64,000 nt of DNA from Hypomyces perniciosus (Eukaryota; Ascomycota; Sordariomycetes; Hypocreales; Hypocreaceae), in the NCBI GenBank assembly GCA_008477525.1, contig SPDT01000004.1, positions 930,001 to 994,000 on the forward strand, written 5' to 3'. The notes below the pieces were generated by a model. That model ran no database searches. It was not told where the DNA came from and saw only the letters and a list, made by a program, of their open reading frames with translations. Positions 53,451 through 64,000 of this stretch are shown here, one piece after another. The position numbers were made by a program, and so were the translations under genes. The first letter of the stretch is position 1; every line of letters starts with the position of its first letter.

Positions 53451-56400
53451 ATGAGCCCTCCAGGAATCATGACATCCAAAGAAGTATATCTGCTGCCGCT
53501 CAACGACGACGGCTCGCCTCAGGTTGCGGGCGAGTACATTTACCTCGCGCCAAACTGTGGCGACCCGATCAGTGTCCGGTTTGCCATCGAGGGCACCTCG
53601 TCTATCTGTCGCCATGGCAGCCTCTGGGTCAACATCCCCGAAGAGGGAGTCGAGTTTCGGCGAGACAAGTTCAGGGAGTACAAGTACGCATATATAATTC
53701 CAATCTTTCCTCAACCGTGCAGCTTGAGAAGCTCTTCTGATAGCGTTACAGACTGACCCCCGACTTCAACCGCACTATCGAAATCTCCATCCCGATTTAC
53801 GTGCCCGGAGCTTTCGCCTTTTACACCACGTATGCCGAGCTGCCAGACCTCGATCCAGATGCTGCTGTTGAGTCCGCAGCGACCGAAGAGTCTCTCAAGA
53901 GGACGCCCACATACTACATAGATGTTGCGCCGCGACTTCGACTGGACGGACGGCCGTTGCCGCTCCCGGCATTGTCGCTCTTCTCCATCATCAGCAAGCT
54001 CATGGGGAAGTACCCGACTGATTGGGAGCGGCACCTTCGGGGCATAAGCGAACGAGGATACAACATGATCCATTTCACACCCCTCCAGACCCGAGGCGTT
54101 TCAAATTCTCCCTATAGCTTATACGATCAGTTGGGCTGGGACTCTGGATGCTTCCCACGAGGCGAGGCGGACATACAGCAGTTGGTCGAAAGTCTCGAGC
54201 AGAAATACTCCCTCCTGAGCTTGACCGATATCGTTCTCAACCATACCGCCAACAACACAAAGTGGCTTGAGGATCACCCGGAGGCAGGCTACAATATGTC
54301 CACTGCGCCATGGCTGGAGGCTGCATACGAGCTCGACACAAAGCTGCTGGAGCTCAGCGGCAAGCTGGAAGCGCTCGGACTGCCGATTGACATTGAATCT
54401 GAGGAAGAAGTGCTGTTGATCATGGAGGCGATCAAGAAACATGTCCTTGTCGACATTCGCTTATGGGAGTACTACGCTCTCGACATTGAGCGGGATGCTG
54501 ATGCTGCAGTCGAGGCATGGGCGAATGGTAAAACATACGACCACCAAAATGGCGCTGAGTCTAATGAGGTGGAAAACCTCAAGGATGCAGTCCTTGAAGA
54601 CCAAGTCTCTTTCATCAAAAAACACGGATTACGGGGGCTCGATCGCATGGGGGAGCGGTTTCGACGGCGGGTCGAACCAACAGTAGCTGCTACGTTACTG
54701 TCCTTCACCTTCGGGCGCTACGAGCCCGATGTATCCCAACTGGCCGACAAAGCAGCAGCCAGAGTTGAGATTGTCAAGGTCTTGAATGCTTTGAATGTTC
54801 CTCTCTACGCGGAATATGATACCGACCTCAACGAGATCTTGGAACAGCTCTTCAACCGCATCAAGTACGTCCGATTAGATGAACACGGCCCCAAACTTGG
54901 GCCAATTAATGAGGCCAACCCTCTCATTGAGACGTATTTTACCCGGCTTCCCTTGACGGATGCTACACGCAAACTGAGTCCTGGACAAAGGGCACTGGCC
55001 AACAACGGCTGGGTATGGGGCGGCAATGCACTGATCGACAACGCCGGTCCGGACTCACGAGTGTACCTGAGGAGAGAAGTCATAGTATGGGGTGATTGCG
55101 TCAAACTACGATATGGAGCTAGCCCTGAGGACAGTCCGTGGCTATGGGACCACATGACGAAATATGTCCGTATGCTGGCCAAATATTTTGCAGGTCTCCG
55201 AATCGACAACTGCCACTCCACCCCAATCCATGTGGCAGAGCACATCCTCGACGAGGCACGCAGGGTTCGCCCCGATCTGTACGTCGTTGCTGAGCTATTC
55301 ACTGGGTCTGAGGAGATGGACTACGTCTTCGTGAAACGGCTGGGAATCAGTTCGCTGATACGTGAGGCCATGCAAGCTTGGAGCACTGGAGAACTGAGCA
55401 GGCTCGTTCACAGGCATGGCGGCCGTCCTATCGGTAGCTTCGAAGTGGACGAGGTTTCACGGTCAGACGTGACTCCGACCTCAAGTCCGACGAAAACTGG
55501 CGACACCGCATCAAAGACCAACAGCAATTTCACAAGAGAGATCATCCGGAGAATAAGGCCAACGCCTGTTCACGCCTTGTTCATGGACTGTACTCATGAT
55601 AACGAGACACCTGCGCAGAAGCGTGACGCTCGGGATACGCTACCAAATGCTGCCCTCGTCAACATGTGTTCGAGTGCAACAGGCAGTGTGATGGGTTACG
55701 ACGAAATTTACCCAAAACTTGTTGACCTGGTCAATGAAAAACGCCCGTATACGTCCGAGTCGTCGGGGCCAAAGCCAATCAAGGTGGGACGAGGAAAGAA
55801 TGGTATTGGCAGCATCAAGAAGCTTCTGAACCAGATCCATACCCTCATGGGCAAGGATGGTTACGATGAAACCCATATCCACCACGAGGGAGAGTACATT
55901 ACTGTGCACAGAGTGCATCCAGACTCCAGGAAAGGCTACTTCCTCATTGCCCATACAGCCTTCCCTGGGTACGGCAATGGGAGAGGCGAATTCAACCCTG
56001 TGAATCTGACCGGAACTCGTGCCAAACATTTGGGAAGCTGGATGCTCGAAGTTGATTCCAGTGAGGAGACAACAGAAGCAGTCCTGAGCGATCCCAAGTA
56101 TCTCCGCGGTCTTCCCAGCCAAGTGCTTGATGTAGCTGGAGTCAAGATGGAGCTCAAAGACAACGACACTGTAATTTCAGTCCGTGACAAATTCCCTCCT
56201 GGCAGTATTGCCCTTTTCGAAACCTGGATCCCAGCGGCGGAACACTCGGCTGGTTTGGATACCTACGTCACCTCAGGCGCGAAGGCCGCATGGGCTGATC
56301 TCAATCTCATCGATTTGAACTTTTTACTTTATCGCTGCGAAGCAGAGGAGAGAGATGCCAGCGACGGAAACGACGGAGTGTATGACATTCCCGGCCACGG

Positions 56401-58273
56401 AAAGCTGGTTTATGCTGGTCTCCAAGGATGGTGGAGCATTCTTCAGGGCATTATCCGGGAGAATAACTTGGGACACCCTCTCTGCCAGAATCTACGAGAT
56501 GGGCATTGGGCATTGGACTATATCGTTGGCCGAATCCAGCGACAAAGCAGCACCGCCGGCAATGAGCAACTTTCCGGACCCGCTGCCTGGTTTCAGGAGC
56601 GGTTTGATGCTATTCGGGCTGTCCCAAGCTTCCTACTGCCAAGGTACTTCGGGCTTGTGATTCGCACCGCATACAGGGCAAGTTGGGAGCGAGCGCTTGA
56701 GCTGATGAATGAACACGTTGCCAAGGGCCAATGGTTCCTACAGAGCCTAGCCATGGTCAGTGTTCAGCAAACCGGGCTTGTCAAGTCGGCTTCTTTGTGG
56801 CCGGACAAGAAAGTGCCTTCTATTGCTGCTGGTCTGCCTCATTTCGCCGTGCAATGGGCTAGGTGTTGGGGACGAGACGTGTTCATCTCCCTTCGTGGAT
56901 TGTATCTCGGTACTGGCCGTTTTGACCAGGCGAGGGAGCATATTCTTGCCTTTGCCAGCGTACTGAAGCACGGCATGATACCAAACCTTCTAGGCAGTGG
57001 TGATGCGCCACGATACAATGCTCGGGACTCGGTCTGGTTTTTCCTTCAAGCTATTCAGGATTACACGAAATTTGCTCCTGAGGGGACTGGCCTACTCAAG
57101 GTGAAGGTCAGGCGTCGATTCTTACCATACGACGACACCTGGTTCCCAACAGACGATCCGAGGGCGTATTCGAAGGAGAGCACGGTCGAGGATATCATCC
57201 AAGAAGTGCTTCAAAGACACGCGACGGGGATGAAATACCGGGAAGCAAATGCCGGGCCCCAAATCGACTCTCAAATGAAGGACGAAGGTTTCAACCAAAA
57301 GATTGAAGTTGATTGGAGAACTGGAATTATTTCTGGAGGGAACCAATTCAACTGCGGAACCTGGATGGACAAGATGGGAGAGAGTGAACGTGCTGGGTCA
57401 AAGGGCGTCCCCGGAACACCTCGCGACGGAGCCGCCATTGAGATCACCGGCATGCTCTATAGCACGCTCAAATGGCTGACAGAGCTTTACGAACAAAAGC
57501 AATACGCTTATTCGAAGGTGACAAACGAACGGGGAAGCCCTGTTTGGTTGGCAGATTGGGCGACGCTCATCAAAAATCACTTTGAGCGTTGTTACTACGT
57601 GCCTCTTTCGCCAAAGGACGACTCCGACTATGATGTGAACCCCAAAGTGCTCAATCGACGAGGTGTCTACAAAGATCTTTACAAGTCTGGAAAGGAGTTT
57701 GAAGATTACCAGCTTCGACCCAACTTCGCCATCGCCATGACAGTTGCACCCGATCTCTTCGACCCCAAGCACGCGATGCATGCACTCTGCGTTGCGGATT
57801 CGGTCCTCCGGGGGCCTACCGGCATGGCTACCTTGGACCCAGCGGACCTCAACTACCGACCGTACTATCGGAATAGCGAAGACAGTGACGACTTTACAAC
57901 CAGCAAGGGAAGAAATTACCATCAGGGACCGGAGTGGCTGTGGCCAACCGGCTACTTCCTCCGTGCGCTGCTCAAGTTTGACCTCAAGCGGCGGAAGACG
58001 GCGGAGGGCAGGACGGAGGCGTTCCAGCAAGTGACTAGGAGACTAGCCGGGTGCAAGAAGGCGATACAGGAAAGCGAATGGGCTGGGCTGACGGAGCTTA
58101 CACAAAAGAATGGAGAGCTTTGTCCTGACTCGGTGAGTTTGCTGAATGAATCCAGCATTATACGAAGAACTTGTTACTAACTATGTCGATAGAGTCCAAC
58201 CCAAGCCTGGTCTGCGGGATGTCTTATTGATCTTTACATGGACGCCGTGGAGGAACAAAAGTCCTGGAAATGA
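53451..58273 (+). CDS. GDB1: Glycogen debranching enzyme, 1564 aa
   Basis: Bifunctional: 4-alpha-glucanotransferase plus amylo-alpha-1,6-glucosidase, needed to break glycogen branches. Exons: 53451-53683, 53752-58132 and 58193-58273; introns 53684-53751 (GTACGC...TTACAG) and 58133-58192 (GTGAGT...GATAG). The GH13-type transferase domain shows GYNMIHFTPLQTRGVSNSPYS, TDIVLNHTANNTKWL, the nucleophile region FAGLRIDNCHSTP, the acid VVAELFTGSEEMD, and FMDCTHDNETPAQ. The GH133 C-terminal domain shows QWARCWGRDVFISLRGL, ILAFASVLKHGMIPNLLG, GDAPRYNARDSVWFFLQ, FNCGTWMDKMGES and GPEWLWPTGYFLRALLK. The last exon restores the conserved ending (SSPTQAWSAG, then LIDLYMDAV), which a read-through of the intron would lose. 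Length is normal for fungi. Confidence 0.96.
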
Positions 58274-58863
58274 GGTGTCCGAAGAGACTAATGATATATA
58301 CTATACGAAGGCCATTGCGGGGCGCATTATATTTGTTAAATTCCAATTCACACTTCCAACCCTATGCATGGTCTCCTCGTTTAACATGGAAAAGGACAAG
58401 GTTCCAGTACGAAAGTGTCTGCCATGATCAAGTCCCTCCCCCCCTGTTGTGACCTGCCCCTTCACCGTTCTTGCAGGAAAATAGAGATGATAAAGTCTCT
58501 CTATTCCCGACCTCTAGTGATTTCCCAGCGCGCATATACATCCCAATAGCAACGCCAGATCCAAAAATAAAAATAAAAAAATAAGAAGAAAATTTCTTCA
58601 TGAAAATACAAAACCCAATGATGAGAAACGCCTTTGGATGAGACGGGGCATGTTTAAGAGACACTATGACCATCCCCCGGTGGTTAGTGTATTTTTTTGT
58701 CAAGAATAGCATAATATTTTGTCGACTTCCGTGTAGGTTGTGATAGATGATGATTTCGTTGTAGAAGCAACGGAAGAAAAAGGGGCGAAGCGAAGCACAA
58801 TTCGTAAAAACGTATGATCATGGGGGAAGTAGTAGGCGAACCGAAACTGTCTGTTGTCTCCAT
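58274..58863. other. Intergenic between convergent genes
   Basis: 3' flanks of the debranching enzyme and the CFEM-like gene. An A-rich run (AAAATAAAAATAAAAAAATAAG) lies at 58563-58583. No gene seen. Confidence 0.6.
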
Positions 58864-59641
58864 TCATGTCCGCCCGACGAACCACTTCTTCCCCTTTGAT
58901 TTACGCTTCTCATCTGCAGTGGAAACGAAGGTAGGCAGAGCAGGAGTTTGGCCTGCTTGGTTGCTGTATGTCATGGGGATTCCCGCGCCGGTGGTCGCGG
59001 ATTCGGAGGGCGGGAGACCCGGAGCGCCAGCCGGTTTCAGGAGGTCGCGCTTGCGGAGGTAGCGGCGGCGCCAGATGCAGGCGCCTATCCAGATGCCGGC
59101 GATGGCAACGACGAGGACGACGAGCATGATGACCCATTGCCAGTGGTTGGAGATCCTGTTGAGGAGGTCAGGTGAGTTTCAGTTGGCTTATGGAGGACAG
59201 GGGGGATGATGACTTACCAGTCGCCGCCGCCCCCATTTTGTGATGAGCCCCCAGGGCTGCCAGCCGTGGGTGTGGGCGCGCCGTTTCCTTGAACATTGCA
59301 GATGCTGTGGAACCAGCTCGTAATGGAACTGAAGCCATTGGGATTGCCGGCACAGGCATTGTCGCAGACACCGCCGGTGGTGGAGGAAAATGCGGCAACT
59401 CGCGGATCGCGACAGAAGCACGAGGTGTAGATGGCGGGTGAGTTGGTAGGGACCGCGGGAGGGACGCAGGCGCCGTTGGCATCGTAGAGAGCACCGCAGG
59501 AGACGGCGCAAGGGGGAAGTTGGGCGGTGTCCGCAAAGGGAACGATGGTTGTGATCGGTACTTGGGCTACAGTTGGAGACGAGGCTGGATTAGCGGAGTG
59601 GTCGAGATACACATGGTTGAGGTTGAGAGAGACCTACCCAT
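58864..59641 (-). CDS. CFEM-like Cys-rich single-pass membrane protein, 214 aa
   Basis: Exons: 59641-59638 (ATGG only), 59566-59218 and 59155-58864; introns 59567-59637 (GTAGGT...CTGTAG) and 59156-59217 (GTAAGT...CAACAG). The first exon holds just four coding bases and gives MAQVPITTIVPFADTAQ. The outer domain has eight cysteines in a CFEM-like spacing (LPPCAVSCGALYDANGACVP, TSCFCRD, GVCDNACAG, HSICNV), then a Gly/Ser/Pro linker (TPTAGSPGGSSQNGGGG), one membrane segment (WVIMLVVLVVAIAGIWIGACI), a basic stop-transfer RRRYLRKRD and a cytoplasmic tail. No classical signal peptide is present, unusual for the type. Likely a plasma-membrane or vacuolar surface protein. Confidence 0.83.
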
Positions 59642-60287
59642 GGTGCCCGATTTGATGGATCAAGTCGCGATTTTTACAACGAGCAAAGATTCGGGGGATT
59701 CGCAATGGCAAGGCGACAATGAAGGCGATCTGCTCAACGTCGCGATGCGTATGTAATATGTTGACGCCTGCGTCAATTCGAGGACGGCGAAGATGCGTTG
59801 CCTCCTTCTCCGCTGACTCCTGTTCGCCGAGTCCAACAGTAATAGCCACAATCCAAATCTGAGGAGAGCGAAAGTCGTCGGATGATGTTAAGCGAAGGTG
59901 AGGATAAGCGCGAGTGAGATACGGAGGACGAAGGATCGAAAAGGCCTGAAAAGTCCAACGGCGCTATCGTCAGGACTTCGTAAGCCAAGGTGCTATTTAT
60001 GTACTCCTTCGTGGATGTCGCTAGGCGAGGACAGGAGAGGTGAGAGAGTTCCTCGAGGAATAGAGCGAAGAGAAGCAAAGTAAAAGTAGCGAGAGGAAGT
60101 CGTCTGACGAGACGATACAGACGACGCGAGCCCTGAAAACGACGGACGTGAGTTGGGCTGTGATTCCTTTCGAGCCGCGGAATGGGTGTTTGGAGGGGAG
60201 AGAGAGAATGTGGAGGATTGGAATGGAGCGCGCGGAGATGCGGTGGTACGTGTACACCACAATAGAGGAACCACTGTGTGCTGTGCT

Positions 60288-60329
60288 GTGCTAAGCTATG
60301 CGCGCTGTGCTAAGCTATGCGCGCTGTGC
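60288..60329. repeat. 19-bp tandem repeat, about 2.2 units
   Basis: GTGCTAAGCTATGCGCGCT occurs twice in a row and a third unit begins (GTGC), in the upstream region of the CFEM-like gene. Confidence 0.9.
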
Positions 60330-60709
60330 AGTGCTGATGATGCCCCGTATTCAGCACACACGTTTAGCGGATATCCGACTCGGCGTGTGCCTCATCCACC
60401 CGTAGTGCCCCAACTGGCCCTATAAGATGTCAGCGTCAGGCCCAGTAGTGTGGGCACTGGACACCATCTCAGGCACGTCTCCAGCATTGGCGGAGCCGCA
60501 TTGGGCTGGGGAAATGGGGCGATGCAATGGGTGCATGGGTGTGCATATGGAGACAGCGGAATTTTAATTAAAATTCCTGGGCTGCAATACGAGAAAATTT
60601 TGGAATGCTTATAAAGTTGGCACATACTCGGACTAATGCCACTAGCTAGTAGCTAGCAGCGCTGTCACTGACTGTCTGCCAGTCTGTACTCCGTATGTCT
60701 GTATGCATG

Positions 60710-60727
60710 CGTACGTACGTACGTACG
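60710..60727. repeat. GTAC tetranucleotide microsatellite
   Basis: CGTACGTACGTACGTACG, four self-complementary units in an intergenic region. Confidence 0.85.
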
Positions 60728-63700
60728 AGTAGTAGAGTTAACGCGTTGGTGACTACTAGTCTATGGAGTATAGTCCAGGAGTATACCTAAATATGGACGC
60801 CACTGTTTTGTTTCCGTGACGCACACAATAGTCTATGATGCCATAGATAATCGTCAACAAGTTGGTCTCAATCGCCTTATGTCGAGTGGAAAGGTCTGAG
60901 CGAAACATTGGCGTGCATCACATGCACCATGATGCTGATGCTGATCTCGCGAACAGCAGTGCACATGCGCTATACACACGGTGTCGCACAGCTCCTTCAG
61001 GTGCTTCGTCATGCCGCTCTTCAGCGAGCTCTTCAGCGATCTGATGGCGCCGTCACGGCCCGAGTGTTTTGTCCGGGCAATTTCCGGGCTGTCGTTGTCT
61101 CCTCGCTTGTGGCGCAGCCTCGCACTGTATTCTGCACTGTACAGGCTTCCCTTCTTCATGAACCCCTTGCAGATGCATCCGATCGTCAGCTCTCCAAACA
61201 GGGGAACGCAAACCAGAACGGTCGAACCTCACCCGTCAACCTCGTTCCACAATCAGCTGGCTATAGTCGTATCACTGGTAGTCGAATCAGTTAGTGCGGA
61301 GCAGTATTATGTACTACCTATGACGCCCCATCCGTTAAGACTCGACGGGGAACAGGGAGCAAGATTTAAGATCCGAAGAGGTCTAACCAGCTCTCGACTT
61401 GATCACATTCACGTGCGTATCAACAAGACAGTCATGGCCACCATTGAGGCATTGCCTTTCTCATTTGAAGCATCCAGGGACTGCAAAGCACAAATAACCA
61501 ACTGCGCCAAGCGATTCTGCCAAAACAGAATGCGACGACATAGTCCTCCCTCGTTCATCTCCATACATACACTCTGCAATCGCACCTATCTTATCTTCGC
61601 AAGCATTATCCTTGTCAATTGCTTCGTCCTACCGTCGTCTCTACTTTGCTGACCCTTGAGTGGCTACCGTGGAGCGATCATCCTCACGATGAGCCGAGGC
61701 ATGGGCTGCTTGTTTCGCTTGCTTGCTGCCAGAGATACCAACGACAAATCCCGAGGCATTCCATGGACCGGCTTCGGAGGTGAACCTCTCAATGCCATAG
61801 GACTGCTTTGAGGCGGCTCCTTCAGATAATGTTAACGTCCTGTCTTTTCGATATGGTCAACTTCCTTACCTCCTTTTACGAATGAGCCGCTATGTCCGTT
61901 GGTCGGCTGGGTCTTCTTTTGCTCGGGCATCGTGACAGAGTATTGTGTGTTTATGTTGTGACAAAGCCTGCTGCTCGAGGATGTTGCTTGTTGACCTGGA
62001 TGCTTGTAGTTGAATGTGTAGACGATGAGACGCAGTTGGCATTTTATACTCGTTCGGACAGCTCATAAGACCTGGCAGCAACAGATACATCAAACGTCAA
62101 CCCTCTGCTTCTGAAGGGGTACTAATGGAAATCCCTCCAATACCGTCACGCTCAGCTCGCCACACGGCTTCCTGCAGATATGCACCCCCATTATCTTTTT
62201 CGACAGCGGAGTTGCATCCCATGAAGCTGATACGCCCCTTGATCATCATGATAGCGACGGCTACACAGCATGAGGAGCCCGGCTCATCGGACCAAACCCA
62301 TTTTACCAGCCAACATGCACAAACAACTGGGAGATGCACCCGATTCAACTACTTCATCAAGGGCTCAGCTCATCAATCTTTGTCCAAGAAACTTGGTCAT
62401 CGTCGTGGACAGCTGTCTCAGTAACCGGCTCCACCATCAGTTGAATGTTTCAAGCCCCTTGTGCGAGGACAGGAAACGTCCGAGGCACTCTCACCAGCCG
62501 TTTATTTTAAACTCTTGGGCAAGCATCCCACGTTCACGTATGTCCATTTCCCTCTTGGGTCAGCCCCAGCCATACGTTTGGCCTAAAACGACGTATAACC
62601 TGCCACCAGCATTGTGCATCATGACATTCGTCTTTCTCGGAGATCCCGTGTCCAACACCTGTCCACGCCAGTCATGGGTAGGGCATAATCTTGCAACCTG
62701 CGATTGCGGCAACCTGCAGCAGCGAATCATGCCTAGATGAGGTGTCAGGTGGAAAGGCCCGAACCCTCCACGCATCTACTTCGTCGTGTCCTCCATTATC
62801 TGAGACAACGAAGTCTTGCCTGCGCGGTTTTGCTGCAATCCCGCTTCACTCCTCATGCCGAAACCCCTCCATGGTATTCGTAAACTCACCTCAATTGTGA
62901 AGTGTTGAAGGACGATCTTGAGAAATGATGGCTCGGATCTGTCGAATTATCTTTAATATGCTACCCTGTGACATGAGCGAGTGCACTCGGCTCAACTCCG
63001 CGCGATCCATCCTCTCCCATTTCGTCCCAGACAGTCACTAGACACGAGATGGCAAAAATACCGCCAAGAGCTTGCCAGATAGGATGGCCCAGTCATGTCA
63101 CACCTATGACCAGCTCGTCAGCTGTACAACATCTAATGTTTTCTCCCTTCCCCTCAAAGCGCCAGAGCTCTCAATTGCTGCCTGAACGGTTGTACTGGAC
63201 TAATGCAGGGACAAACGGCCATCACACCATTGTACCAAGTCTGGTTTCTTCGACTGACTGATGGCCGTTTTACGATGCCAGGATATCAATCCAACTGCCA
63301 TTTGGCAACCGCCCAGGCTGAGATGAGTGCCGCATGACTGCGCCGCCACAGTCCCTTGGTGTTACAGACCGCGGGTCCAGCTTCCAGCATTGCTGTAGTG
63401 GAGGAAATCCAGACCGGGCTATTACACGCTTTTTCTGTTATGCTTACAGCCCATCTGAAATGTTCTCAAAGAACCGCCCGAGTCATCGTGTATTCGGCCA
63501 AGCGTCATCTGCTCTCGAGTTTGTGTCACCAGAACACTCCCTCGCAGGTTTTGCACCAAGAGAAATCCATGTCCAGCACAGGAACTAGTTTGTCTTAGAT
63601 GATGTCTCCTTGGACGCACTCCCATAACGGCAGTTCCAGACGAAGCGGAATATTTCAAGCTCGTCTGAAACTACGGAGCGGCCGCTAGGGACTATTGTGG

Positions 63701-64000
63701 AAAATTCTAAGGTGAACCATGTGCCACTTTGTCTCCCTGGAGAAACATGAAATCCCCGTGGAGCAATACTCTCTCACCGGAGGCATTGTTCCAACATCAC
63801 CACGATGACTGAAGGCTAATCTACAGGGAATACACCAACCGAGGTTTCGTTCGAATTGGTGTGTGAGTATGACAAACTCTTGGTACTCAGCTCGACTTGA
63901 TTTGTGGATCTCTATCAGTGTCTTTTTTCTCAGTGACCGGTTGTGATTACTACTTTGTCGAATATTTGGCAGCCTATGGAAGCTTCTGCGCGGCTGGCTC

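Larger units (their letters stand above)
59642..64000. other. 4.3-kb stretch without a recognised gene
   Basis: The first 500 bases are the promoter side of the CFEM-like gene. Beyond this, open frames on both strands (longest 223 codons at 60981-61652, plus) show no family resemblance. A 40-codon ORF at 62891-63010 (minus) reads MDRAELSRVHSLMSQGSIL and is followed by a GAG|GTGAGT donor; it could be part of a leader or small peptide gene. One TACTCCGTA at 60687. An untranslated leader or non-coding transcript of a gene beyond the window is possible. Confidence 0.45.

Noticed and set aside
60981..61652. 223-codon plus-strand ORF
   Set aside because: No recognised motif, unusual composition, and overlapped by an equally plausible minus-strand frame.
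1..64000. CRISPR arrays, rRNA genes, full transposons
   Set aside because: No regularly spaced repeats, no rRNA-like sequence and no transposase or reverse-transcriptase frame were found.

Overview
The window is nuclear DNA of a filamentous ascomycete (Pezizomycotina). The evidence is short 43-135 bp introns with GTxxGT or GCAAGT donors and CTAAC-like branch points, fungus-type gene content (subgroup C chitinase, SesB-NACHT-WD40 and NACHT-ankyrin proteins, PAM17, SLX9, a GliK-type gamma-glutamylcyclotransferase, fungal glycogen debranching enzyme), and genes spaced on both strands without operons. A Hypocreales-type host is my guess; no marker here fixes the genus.

Two unlike halves can be seen. 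From 1 to about 27 kb lies an accessory, partly decaying block. It holds a subgroup C chitinase whose 5' part has been replaced by a HEAT-repeat fragment (1-3361), a condensation-type acyltransferase broken by a 7-bp tandem duplication (4194-5700), a PhzF-like gene with one nonsense codon (6279-7199), a 2129-residue NACHT-ankyrin protein (7906-14295), a chromodomain/AT-hook protein (14984-16755), a six-exon SesB-NACHT-WD40 protein (17434-22339), a frameshifted FAD-linked oxidase (22602-24084) and a C2H2 zinc-finger regulator (25029-26654). The two STAND/NOD-like proteins plus the HEAT fragment suggest a small heterokaryon-incompatibility or innate-recognition cluster.

From about 27.8 kb onward the genes are mostly intact and largely housekeeping: a class V aminotransferase, PAM17, UBA4 divergent from SLX9, a DEN1/Ulp1-type cysteine protease, a large disordered nuclear-type protein, a mannose-1-phosphate guanylyltransferase with a coiled-coil leader, a gamma-glutamylcyclotransferase, NAD-dependent glycerol-3-phosphate dehydrogenase, a bZIP factor, glycogen debranching enzyme and a CFEM-like membrane protein. 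Two long gene-poor stretches occur: 49.6-53.4 kb, which contains an NmrA-like relic, and 59.6-64 kb.

Themes worth following are the chimeric chitinase, several nonsense codons explainable by C-to-T change, a repeat flanking the NACHT-ankyrin gene whose two copies differ mostly by C/T and G/A transitions, a 9-bp word TACTTCGTA found 18 times and only between genes, three GC-AG introns within 5 kb, and a protease gene whose annotated stop is followed by 156 open codons in the same frame. Exon limits were derived by hand from splice signals and reading phase, without transcript data.
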